A stretch of 64,000 bases of DNA from Ambrosia x helenae (taxonomy: Eukaryota > Streptophyta > Magnoliopsida > Asterales > Asteraceae): contig CM061233.1 of NCBI GenBank assembly GCA_030844895.1, forward strand, positions 66,641,656 to 66,705,655, read 5' to 3'. The translations under genes were made by a program, and so were the position numbers. Positions 29,701 to 40,200 of the stretch are shown here, piece after piece. How positions within the stretch are numbered: the stretch's first letter is position 1; every line of letters begins with the position of its first letter. The notes under the pieces are model-generated. The model did no database searches. It saw nothing but the letters and a program-made list of their open reading frames with translations, and was not told the DNA's origin.

Positions 29701-30464
29701 GTTGCAAAAAAAATGGCCACACTGTCTGGTTTCACTTGTAATGTACGGCCTCCGGTTTGCAAATGGAATCGATGAGGTGGCCGGTTCCTAGTACAACAGG
29801 TCGTATTTGGTTTTTAAAACATTGGTAAAACACAAGTAATTAAAACATGTACATAATAATGAGATGGAGATAACACTAAAATCTAATTTTATGAGAGAAA
29901 ATCATTTGTAAGATTTTAAATCAATTATATATTTTTTAAGTCTATAATTTAGGTTTCTCATTCATTTTATTACACGTAAATATCAAAATAGCGTCTTTTA
30001 TGTTAAAATTATGGGACCTACCAAAGATTTGCTTTTCACCTAATCCTTTGATCCCAAAATGTGAATTTTGCACTTAGACCAAAATCAATCTTATAATATC
30101 TTGCAAATATTAGTCAATTAGAAAAGTGACCTTTTGAAAAAAAAATATTGAAAAATCATAGTTATATTAACATCTTATATGATCATTATTTTGGTTCTAT
30201 GCAACTTGAATTATGCAGAAGAAGTTGAAGTTAAAAGATCTACAACGTTCGCGCAAGTGTTTTCGCAAAAGGCGAACCAAGCTAGACAATGAAATGGAGT
30301 TATTGATGGCACAAATAGACTTAAAAGTGGTGTCAAGAGTTCTAAGAACTACTGATCTAACCGATGAACAATTGCATTGGTGTGAAGATAAGATGACTAG
30401 AGTAAAATATAGTGATGGCAAACTACAAAGAGATTCTTCACCACTTTTCTTTCCAGCACATTGA
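25414..30464 (+). CDS. DUF1666 family protein (six exons, about 614 aa)
   Basis: Exons by GT-AG sites and phase: 25414-25556, 25879-26417, 27187-27510, 28074-28448, 29055-29272, 30219-30464. They total 1845 nt and stay in frame throughout. The N-terminus (MQCSKETIVRLFYN) leads into a hydrophobic stretch at residues 15-45, a likely membrane segment. An acidic low-complexity region at residues 48-150 (SEEEEVSED, EEEEEEAAAA) follows. The conserved block starts in exon 4 (AQICLTWEALNWNY, QFQQFQVLLQRYIE, YARKRSLAPKLLQVP) and continues through exons 5-6 (LIIMEEAIKTFMNFLKAD, KKLKLKDLQRSRKCFRKRR, LSEQLHW-like end). This matches plant DUF1666 proteins, often mislabelled ribosomal protein L34Ae; their function is not established. 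Introns are 322, 769 (with the 27183/27186 alternative), 563-ish, 606 and 946 nt. The start is chosen as the first ATG in the exon 1 frame after the leader repeats; an upstream ATG at 25186 is possible. Untranslated regions are unknown. Confidence 0.85.
26418..27186 (+). other. Intron 2 with AT microsatellite and degenerate repeat; NAGNAG acceptor
   Basis: It holds GAGCTCG/GTTCGAG-type repeats (26520-26660 and 26940-27140), a (TA)n tract at 26743-26768, and ends in TAGCAG. Both TAG (27183) and CAG (27186) keep the frame, differing by one alanine/glycine choice. The degenerate repeat may be an old hAT-like insertion but its ends are not clear. Confidence 0.5.
28610..28735 (+). mobile_element. 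SINE-like unit in intron 4
   Basis: A GC-rich block about 110 bp long within AT-rich intron, containing GGGGAGATCCCC and CCGGAGCTCCACCGG palindromes and ending CTTGCCGTTCAAAAAAAA. The abrupt A-tail suggests a short interspersed element or the 3' end of a LINE. No clear target duplication was found. Confidence 0.45.
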
Positions 30465-31139
30465 CATGCATGCATGGCCCACCCTATTGTTGCTTATTGC
30501 TTTCATGACTAGATTTTGAATGTGCACATCACCATCCATCATCTTTCTTTGCATGGAACTTATAAGAGAATATCCCCTTTTGTAAATAGACTTGGTGAAG
30601 GAAAAGAGAAAAGTTGGCTATGCATGCATGTGTCAGAAAGCCACATGCAATGATGGATGGATCATGGATGAATGGATATAATGAAGATGGATGATATGAT
30701 GAGGCTAGCGATTTTGGATTAATCAACTTTCTTTTACCATATTTCATGTATTAGTTTCTTGACTTAATAAGTCAATCAAGACCTTAGGTTTTGTTTGTTA
30801 TTCAATGACAACAAGGTGACGTGAAACAATAATATTTGAATAAAATCCTTTTCTTTTACTATCATCTCATCTTGCCATCAAAATACGATTAAATGATAAA
30901 TCTTTTCAAAAAAAAAAAAAAAAGTGACACGTGAGCTCGATATATATTTTGATTTATTTCTTAAATTGTTATTACATCACCATATTAGCGCGCCAAGCAT
31001 TCAAAGTCGTGGACTCATGCCACATCATTATGCTCAGGCTGTCCTCTCGAAACCATCACTTTCTCTAAAAGTCGAGAACCGCTCACTCTCTTCTACATGC
31101 AGCTTCCAAAACCTCCTATTGTTATGCTCTTATAGTAAT
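30465..31139 (+). other. 3' flank of the DUF1666 gene
   Basis: Likely holds the 3' untranslated region. ATG and ATGGATG-rich repeats lie at 30640-30700 (atggatggatcatggatgaatgg), and an A15 run with a CACGTG box follows at 30908-30932. No ORF of merit. Confidence 0.45.
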
Positions 31140-31164
31140 TTATGATGGTCAAAACCGTTGCAAA

Positions 31165-31717
31165 ATTGAGTTAAATTTGTAGTACCGCCATGATTTGGTC
31201 AGAGATGTTCTATGGGACGTGCTTCGAAGGGCGGGGATCTCAGCCAAGAAAGAAGCACCGGTCAATTTTCTGACTGATCCACGGGAGGGGAGATCTACCT
31301 TGCGTCCTGCGGATGTGCTTGTGTTTGGATGGGCTGGGGGCAAACATGCTTGTGTTGACCTGACAGGGGTTTCCCCCTTGGTAGGTTTGCGAGACAGCGG
31401 CTTTGCACCGGGGCAGGCAGTTTTGAGGGCAGAAGCTAAGAAGGTTGCTAAGCACGAAGCAGCTGTTTAGAGAATCAACATGTGTTCCTGCCGTTTGCTT
31501 TTGACACATTTGGATCTCTAGCCCCTGAAGCAGTACGGTTTCTGAAACGAGTTCAGAAGGTGGTCCACAGTGACTCGCAAAGCCCTAAGAACCAAGGGTT
31601 TGTGTTTATCAGGATAGGCTTTGCGATTCAAAAGGGGATAGCGGCGCAACTTGTTGATCGCTTACCCACCATCTAAATGTAACTTGTTTTGTCTTGTTAT
31701 TTGAAAAAAAAAAAAAA
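31165..31717 (+). pseudogene. 3' end of a poly-A retroposon: ORF with CVDLTGVSPL motif
   Basis: A reading frame from about 31165 (RHDLVRDVLWDVLRRAG) through 31470, and after a frameshift near 31465 in another frame to 31673 (FAFDTFG, APEAVRFLKRVQ, IGFAIQKGIAAQLVDRLP). An A14 tail at 31703-31717 follows 26 bp after the stop. I recall this C-terminal domain as frequent in plant genomes, attached to retroelement-like proteins. The VDVTGVSP-type motif could belong to an endonuclease fold, but I cannot name it. Frameshift and missing N-terminus mark it as a 5'-truncated retroposed copy. It is not a host gene. Confidence 0.65.
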
Positions 31718-32520
31718 AGGACGGAACTTTTATTTGTAGTAGTGTTTTAGGGATAATAACAAAGATGAGATAAAAATGATGTTGGTGGAGGATAGCTTTT
31801 TGAGTAGGGTTTATTTATATATCTTTATCTTTTGAAAGTGGGGTTTATCCAGGGGGAGGAATTAGGATTTAGGAGGGTGAATCAAAAGTTAAAGCTGGTA
31901 TATCAAAGGTGGATCTTGAAATAAAAAGGTGGCCATATGTTACACGCAAGGGATAAAGAAGGCGTAGACCACAGGAAAAGTAGTTTGATAAATAAATAGA
32001 ATCTAAGGGCACTAGCTTTGAATATGGTTTGGACTTTACAATTAAAATAATTAGCTTCACCTTAACTCATTTCATATAAAAAAAAAAAGGCTTAAGGGTA
32101 TATACCTAGTTAGTGTGTCTGTATAATGTGTGTTTGAAATCATTTTTCTGAAGCCTAGTAGTATGGTACTGCACGAAATGTTCAATAATTTAGAAATAAC
32201 ACAAAAGTATTAGTTGAAGGCATCTTTAGTATTAGGCTGTTGGGTATGGGGGGTCACCGGGATGTTGAGGCACGGCCACACTGCCCCCTGGCAAGCACAT
32301 CTTTTTCGTTGCTTTTGTGGACGATTGTGACATGCCTCTTTTGTGGATTTGGAGCCGTTGGGGCCTGACGACTGTAACAAAAAATAGTTTTTTTTTCTAA
32401 TATATAAACCCCCATTTTTTATTTAAAAAAAATGTCAAGCAATTAACCCCCATTTTTTTTAAATACACTTGACCACACTTTCTAAAAATCTCACTCTCTC
32501 TAAAAAATCCTTAACTCTCT

Positions 32521-32565
<45 letters not shown>

Positions 32566-33480
32566 AACAATGTCATCTTGGTTTGAACTTGACCCAAACC
32601 GGTTAAAACCCAGTTTCAACATGATCAAACCCAATCCTTACACGCTCAAAAACCGAATCTAACTTGACCCGGTTTCTTAAAACCCATTTTTGACATTCGT
32701 TAACCCATAGTCCCATCCCTACTTGGTTTGGGCCCATGGTCGAAGAAGATAGGAACAAATCAACAAAATAAAAGGGCCATGTGTTTTTTTTCATTAAGTT
32801 TGGGCCAGACTTGAGTTTGTTGTTTCTTTTTCCGGGCCACTATTTCAAAAGTCTTAAAGCTAATGATGGAACCCACTCTAATCTAGTGATTTACATAAGT
32901 TATACCAGAAGTAACCCCGCGTTACGTGGTGGGACAAATCAATTTTTGATGAAAGTTAAATGGAAATGTAGATAAATAGTAATAATAACACAAATAAAAA
33001 AAAACCTAAAACTAAAATATTATAAAAATTAGAAAAATGCTTTAGTTTCCCCTAACGCCAGTCAGTTCTAGGAAGTTTGGTTTATTTTTGGCACATTCTG
33101 GTTTCTAGCTCGTGCCAATTTGACCAAAACCGGTTTTATTCCTTCTTAAAAGAACCCAAACTTGTTTTCAACCCGAACTGGTTTGAGAAAAAAAAAAACG
33201 GGTTATGTCTAAGCTAAATTAATGTAATTGACACTTTTCGGGATTTTTTTTTTCTATTTTGTTGTCAAAAAAGTTGAAATATAAGTTTATTAAAATATCA
33301 CTTCAACATCTATTTGGTCTCAATAATTACATGTATTTAGAAGCACGATAGAAAACTTGAACCAACATGAATATACAGTAGTAACTACAACAAGTTCATA
33401 TCCTCACGTACCTTCAAATTATTATCTCTGCAAGGGTAAAAAAAATTATGTAATGCTCCTAATAACTACAAAAAGAAGTA
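31718..33480 (+). other. Non-coding stretch with repeat debris
   Basis: No ORF supported. It contains a GC-rich block (32238-32370) of unclassified repeat type, an A41 run at 32522-32562, and AACCGGTT/CCCAAACC-rich stretches at 32590-32650 and 33110-33200 similar to that upstream of the DUF1666 gene. Otherwise AT-rich. Confidence 0.5.
32522..32562 (+). repeat. A41 homopolymer
   Basis: Forty-one consecutive A residues preceded by CTCTCT-rich sequence. It could be a retroposon tail, but the sequence upstream is not a recognised retroposon. Confidence 0.9.
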
Positions 33481-33600
33481 TAATCTATAGTTGGGTTTAG
33501 TCGATAACTTATATATTTTTTAATCATTTGATAAACTGTTAAATAACTTAATAATATTACATATTATATTAAATATTGTTATTTTAATTTAAAAAATATA

Positions 33601-33914
33601 ATGCATTTGATTATCTGTTAAATAACTTACACTTATTACATATAATTACTATTGCTATTTTAATTACTATTGCTATTTAAAAAAAATGGGATTTAAGAAT
33701 ATTAATATTTTTAATTTTATGTGTCGCGTCAAAAGGTATGATATTTAGAAATAGATAATTTTAAGTCTATTAATTTGCTCCTTAGTTATGCATTTGATTA
33801 GCAGTTAAATAAGTTACACTTATTACATATAATTACTATTGCTATTTTAATTTAAGAGTATTAATATTTTTATTTTATGTGTCGTGTCAAAGGTATGATA
33901 TTTAGAAATAGATA
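33601..33914 (+). repeat. 187-bp tandem repeat
   Basis: Units start at 33601 and 33788 (ATGCATTTGATTA) and share ACTTATTACATATAATTACTATTGC and TTATGTGTCG(C/T)GTCAAA blocks; the second unit is shorter through small deletions. A third, worn unit may precede it at about 33490-33600. Confidence 0.8.
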
Positions 33915-33916
33915 AC

Positions 33917-34348
33917 TTTAAGTGGATATGGAGGTATAAATCGAAACAAGATGCATTATAGAGGAGAACGGTAGAAGCCATTCACAGTTCAACAGGGAAG
34001 TGGGAGATGATGTCTTGCAATAAAAGACTCACAGGTGTATGGAAGAACATAGTGTCTTTTGGAAACAAAGTAAAGATTAATGGTAAAGGGTTATCGTATG
34101 TTCTTCGTGACGTTGTGGGTGATGGTTTGGAGATCCGGTTTTGGTATGACCCATGGTTGAATGGAATTATACTGAAAGATATATTTTCCGAATATTTTCA
34201 TGTTAGAGAAGGACAAGACGTGTAATGTTGCTCATAGGTGTAGACGAGCCGAATATGACACCATAGTTTTATGGTCATGGAATAAAATTCCCGGTACTCA
34301 AGCGGAGGTCCAGGAGCGGTATGATTGTGAAGTAATGCTGCAGAATGT
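33917..34348 (+). pseudogene. L1-type LINE fragment (end of reverse transcriptase region)
   Basis: Translates to RWRYKSKQDALW...VWKNIVSFGNKVKINGKGL...GDGLEIRFWYDPWLNG, then after a frameshift near 34215 to KTCNVAHRCRRAEYD. GDGxxxRFWxDxWLG is the hallmark that follows the reverse transcriptase in plant L1 LINEs. The 5' end abuts the tandem repeat and the 3' side is cut by the Cassandra and LTR insertions. Confidence 0.85.
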
Positions 34349-34619
34349 TGTAACACCCTAGGCATATCCCACATCTCCCGTGGACAGGAGAGATCTTGGT
34401 TCATAAGTAATGTCCTGCCTCATAAATCACCAACGCGGTTTGGGCTTAGTTGGCTGTGGAGCACATGAAAACTCAACAATTAAGCGTGCTTATGTGGGAG
34501 TAGTACTAGGGTGGGTGACCTCTTGGGAAGTTTTCACTCACGGCAACCAAAAACAAATCCGTGAGCTTCTAGTGGGCAAAGCGGACAATATTGGATGATA
34601 TTAGAAGCGGGGTGTTACA
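34349..34619 (+). mobile_element. Cassandra TRIM solo LTR (271 bp) with 5S rRNA-like core
   Basis: Starts TGTAACACCCT and ends GGGGTGTTACA, the typical Cassandra ends. About 34471-34535 closely resembles the 3' half of 5S rRNA: TTAAGCGTGCTT, AGTAGTACTAGG and GGGTGACCTC..TGGGAAG are all present. Cassandra is a terminal-repeat retrotransposon in miniature whose LTRs carry 5S sequence with an RNA polymerase III promoter. Flanks show only a partial GAAT match (34343-34346 and 34620-34623), so the duplication is imperfect. A single LTR without interior remains. Confidence 0.88.
34471..34535 (+). ncRNA. 5S rRNA-derived region within Cassandra LTR (not a 5S gene)
   Basis: Holds the internal control region equivalents (AGTAGTACTAGG...GGGTGACC), but the 5' half of 5S rRNA is diverged, so it is not a functional rRNA gene. 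It may still bind TFIIIA and be transcribed. Confidence 0.75.
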
Positions 34620-34627
34620 GAATAAGC

Positions 34628-37247
34628 TGTGACAACCGTCACCCTTATCTTTTAGCAAGTTGTCAAATATAGTCCGTGTACTTCCTATGTTTTCGAATCC
34701 AATAAAAGTTGAGTTTTTTTTTTTCTATTATTATTTTCTTTATTTGGAAATGTTTACATTTTAACCGAACGCGTATATGAATACATTACATATTTTGGCA
34801 TTTATAAAAATTATATATTAGTTATTTAGTGAAATTAATAAAAAGTTTTGAAAGTTTGAAGATGTCTTAATGCTTCATTAACATCCAAATTCATTTCTGA
34901 AACGTTTTTTCTCATTAACATAAACGATTCAAAGCTTCATCATGTGAATTTATAGTGTTTTAAACAAGATTAATGGCTTCATCACCATGTAACTGACGAT
35001 CCATAATGTGATGTTCAACCAATCGTTTTAACCAAATAACAATAGAACCTTGCAAATCATTCCCAGACGTTGACTCGTCATAAACCCACAACAAATTTAA
35101 GCTAATCGCGTCTAGAACACTAGTTTATTGGCTCTAAAGTCTCGGTTTTATTTTCTTCATTTCGGTTCATGAACGATCTTGTAGGTCGTTATTTGCAATG
35201 TCGTTTTATTTGTTAGTCTTTTTCGATCATTAACCCTGTATTCTTGATGTCCAATTCGTTATGTATTTGGGTTATTATAATCAAGGTTAGGGTTAGAGTT
35301 CTAAGGAATATTGGGGAAGAAGATGAGAAAAACATATTTTAAATAAATAAATTTATATTTCAAATGTAATAACAAAAATGCGGCTGGTCTGGTGGTTGTC
35401 AGCGAGTTTTGTAGTTAGTCCACCCAGGTTCAATCCTCATAAGTCCCACCTATTTTTCAGATTTTTTTAGTTTTTTTATTATTTATTTTAAGTTTAAATT
35501 ACTCATTATTTAAACTTATAAGATTTAGAATATTCATAAAAAATTCATTTTTGCTCCAAAAACTATGAAAATCTAGGTGTAACATCTTTTTTTTTTTTTT
35601 TTGGAAGGTGTACTTCAGCGGTGAAACCAATCGACAGACAACCCCTCAACCCGAGTTCGAATCACTACCCACGCATCTTGACACCTCATAGAAAATTATT
35701 TTTTATTTTTATTTTCTAGAAAATAATATAGTTTTGTATTTTTTTAATTTAATTTGTTTTAATCATATTTAATTAATTAAAAATTCATTTTTAATGATTT
35801 TAATCTCAAAATTTTTGATAAATTATTTCTAATCATTGTGAACTAAAATAAAAATTATTGGTTCAAAAAACATTTATCTTTATCGATTTTCCTATTTTTT
35901 TATCATTTAAACATGATTTAAATTCATTAAATCAGTTTTAAATGCAAATAAAATGAGAAAAATTGTGGAAAATTTATTTTGTACATTTCTCATCAGAATA
36001 CAACTATTTTTCAGAAAAATATTATTTTTGAAGCAAATATGGTATTTTAGTTATATTTATGCTTATTTAAATACAATAAATCACTTATTAATTCTTAATA
36101 CTTAAAATTTGTTTTATAAATTTAAAGTTTTATAAAACATAAATACTCTATGTTCCAAGGTCATAAATATTTGACTCATTTGTGTAACTTATATTTTTTT
36201 GATCAAATATTTCTAATTAATTGTAATTATTTACAATTACAGTTTAAAGCAATTAATTTAATCCTTTGTCCCAATTATTTGGAATTACTTTTTAACTAAT
36301 TGGTAATAAGTATATTACCTAATAACATTTATAAACGTTGTCATGTTATTTTGATATACAAGTTTTATATTACTTCAATTTATCGTAGAGACTCTAATTT
36401 CCTCAAATCGACTTAGCAAACCCTAATGCCTTAGATTCTAGATGTCTTAGATTTTTAAGTGATTTCACTCATTAGTATTCTTATACGTATAGGTTTTATT
36501 TTTCGGAATTCCCAAGTTTACCCTGTGACGAGTTTTGTTTGGATTTATCGCGCTTAGCAAAACAGTGAGTATATCTTTCCCCTTTTTCACTTTACTCTTT
36601 TGGGGCTACTCATGTACCTTATGTCAAATTACTATTTCTTTTCACTAAGTGCAATTCTCATGTGTGTTTGCTTTGTGTTACTTTGTGTATCTATGACTTG
36701 TCAAAATCATTAACCGTTACGGCCTAGCATTTCAATGAATAGTACTATGGTATATACCCCTTGTGACTAGGGTATATACCCCTTGTGACTCTGTTAAGAG
36801 ACCTTGGTCATTACTATGTGTTTCATTACTACTTTCAATAGCGCATACTATATATAAATTTCATTTCATTTTCATAGGGTTGATTTTGACCCGGATACTA
36901 CTTAAATACATAATTGCAAACGGTATACAACACGTGAATTGCGAAACTCTTTTTCTACTATATGTATTCAAACAGGGTATGCTCACCAATACATTTTGTA
37001 TTGACATATACTATTTTCGTACATGTTTCAGGTTATTTATGAGATGACTTTTAAACTTTTGCAATTTTACTTAGATTTTGGATTCATTGTATTTCAGTTT
37101 AGTTGGCATTTAGAGTCGTTGTATTTCATTTCAATTTAATAAACTATTTAATCAATGTATCAATATATACGCTTTTAGTCCATGAGCTATTGAACAATCG
37201 TCACTATGTGACACCTCGATGATTTTGCCATCGGTCGGGGTGTTACA
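34628..37247 (+). repeat. Long 5' LTR of a gypsy-type element (2620 bp)
   Basis: Begins TGTGACAACCG and ends GGGGTGTTACA, followed by GATTGGTATTAGAGCCATGG, a tRNA-Met-like primer site with one mismatch. Its terminal 30 bp (gatgattttgccatcggtcggggtgttaca) match the end of the LTRs at 54488-58748 read on the minus strand, placing it in a related family. The left flank is LINE sequence. No matching 3' LTR was found in the window. Confidence 0.8.
35378..35700 (+). repeat. Two tRNA-like (A box/B box) units inside the LTR
   Basis: The first has GCTGGTCTGGTGGTTG and GGTTCAATCCTC (35381-35438). The second has TACTTCAGCGGTGA and GAGTTCGAATCAC (35611-35676). The order and spacing fit RNA polymerase III boxes of tRNA-derived SINE heads. 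No tRNA acceptor stem was seen. Confidence 0.5.
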
Positions 37248-39266
37248 GATTGGTATTAGAGCCATGGTTATAGGGAATTAGGTTATTAGAATGCCTTTAG
37301 CCTAGTCTATAACTAAGGTGCCTCATATATGTATTTCTCTTTATCCCTATATTTGTTTTCGATTTCATTTTCACTTCCTTTCCTTTTTCATCATCCTTTT
37401 TAGCATCATACTTGGAGAAGAAGACACTCATATTACACAAACAAAACAATATCACCAAGTTAAGAGTGGTATCCATACCTTGGTGATTAGTTTCACTCCT
37501 CTATATGTTATATATCTTTGGAATATATGTTTGAGATAAGAGTGACATCCACACCTCAAAGAGTATTTCATCCAAAAAGAAACTTAACCACTAAGCTGGG
37601 AGTGATATCCTTAACTTAATAACTGGTTTCACTCCACCGTAGTTGTCAATTTTGAAATACATCTTTGAGTTAGAAGTGAAATCCACATCGCAAGGATCTA
37701 TTTCTGCTTCTCGCTTTTAATCTTGCTAAAGTTTTGGAATTCACTAGTGATGGTGCACGTGCAATCTGGAAGGGTGTACGCCTGTATCCTGAGTTTTCTG
37801 TCTAGGCCTGGATTCCTCATCATCATTATTAAAACTTTTGTTCACTATATTATCGCATTAAAATTTACATTATTTCATTTATGTTTTGTGAATTTTACAC
37901 TATAAAGCATTTCTCCCTTGAGTTAAAACATTTCTATTAATGACTCAAAAAATTTTAAACCTTATGTCTAACTTCGACCACATCCTGATTTTGGGAATGT
38001 TGTGTCATCACACGGTTAAAAATGAAAATGATTTCCCAAACTTATTAATCAACCTGTTCTATATCATCATGTTTATAAACTCAGTTGATCGATGTCATAG
38101 TATATTCTTAAAACTATGACCTTTTGTATCCGATTTTGAATCCACGATATTCTCAACACAATATATCCTCATTTACTCAATACTAATTTACCAATATAGT
38201 TATCCCAGTCTCCTAAGCCATAGCCAACTACCATTTGTTAGCTCCTCTTGGTCAGACTAAAATGCCTATCTACTCGATATACACTGATACACTACCCTCT
38301 AAAACGATTAACCTAGCAACTTATCCTGCGTTGTCTTTTCATAAGAGCATAAAACACAAATACCTAGTAACTATGAGCCCCAAAGAGATGCCTTAACAAT
38401 CTTTACAAACAAACGGTCTTTCAATGAATAAATTTCATAAAAATTTTCTAGGGTTTCAAGCTTACCCAATCCTAACGGGTAACATTTGACTTTCGCAAAC
38501 ACTTCATTAAAAACTGCAAATTTTAAACGTTAATGACATTTTAACTTTCAAGTTAAAGAAATGTTTAAATATAGAAAATCCTATTTTCCAAAATTCGTCG
38601 AGGCATCAGGGATCATTCACAACCTTATACCTATCCTAACTACACCTTCCAAATATTATCAAGGAGAATCAACTCAGTCCAAACCAGATTCTCCATTGCC
38701 TTCAAACAACTCATAAACTTCTACCATATTATAAAAAATACCGAGCTAATTCACTCAATCAACGCAACACGAGATATTTGTGCGTCGTGGACTTTCAACG
38801 TTGATTTGGGTTTTTGAAGCTTGGTTACCAGCTGATACTTGAGACTCGGAACTTATACGTTATTCACAACACCTACCATCTCCTTTGTTGTGACACGATC
38901 ATTCTTTTAAAACTTGAAATCTATTTTCAGAAATGTTAAGTTATAAGCTTTTCACACCCACGTTATTTCGAAACCTCGAACTTTTTAATATTTGGGAATC
39001 TATTCGTGTCATATACGTTGGCTTTTATTATTCTCACCATTTTTAAATCTTGGTCTTTTGAAACACATTTGATTTACACATACTTCATGAGTTTGTTTCC
39101 TCTTACATTTTATAACTTATTTTGAATATTTGCAAGTCAAGTTTAAAATTCTCGTTTTCACATGTATGTTTTCGGGAAAAAGAAAATGAGGAAAATACAA
39201 TTAATAAAATGCCTTATAAGAATTTTCAACTTCTCGTAAATACAAGAAAGTGTGTACTTGTGAAGT
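37248..39266 (+). other. Interior of the gypsy-type element, non-coding
   Basis: Primer site at 37249-37268, then about 2 kb without a coding frame. Four degenerate direct repeats (gtg(g/a)(t/c/a)atcc...ttcactcc) begin near 37465, 37541, 37603 and 37675. The rest is AT-rich sequence that may be worn gag or pol, but no domain could be recognised. It probably resumes at 48455 after the nested element. Confidence 0.55.
37460..37710 (+). repeat. Four degenerate repeats of about 70 bp in the LTR element leader
   Basis: Each has a core AGAGTG(G/A)(T/C)ATCC(A)(T/C)A(C)...TTTCA(C)TCC with spacings of 76, 62 and 72 bp. Confidence 0.65.

Positions 39267-40200
<934 letters not shown>

Noticed and set aside
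31195..31676. Host gene with a conserved CVDLTGVSPL domain
   Set aside because: Frameshift, no N-terminus, poly-A tail just after the stop: a retroposed fragment.
34471..34535. 5S rRNA gene
   Set aside because: Only the 3' half matches and it is enclosed by Cassandra LTR ends.
35378..35700. True tRNA genes
   Set aside because: A- and B-box-like sequences only; no acceptor stem or plausible cloverleaf.
36763..37047. 94-codon ORF in the long gypsy LTR
   Set aside because: Low-complexity, hydrophobic chance frame in AT-rich LTR.
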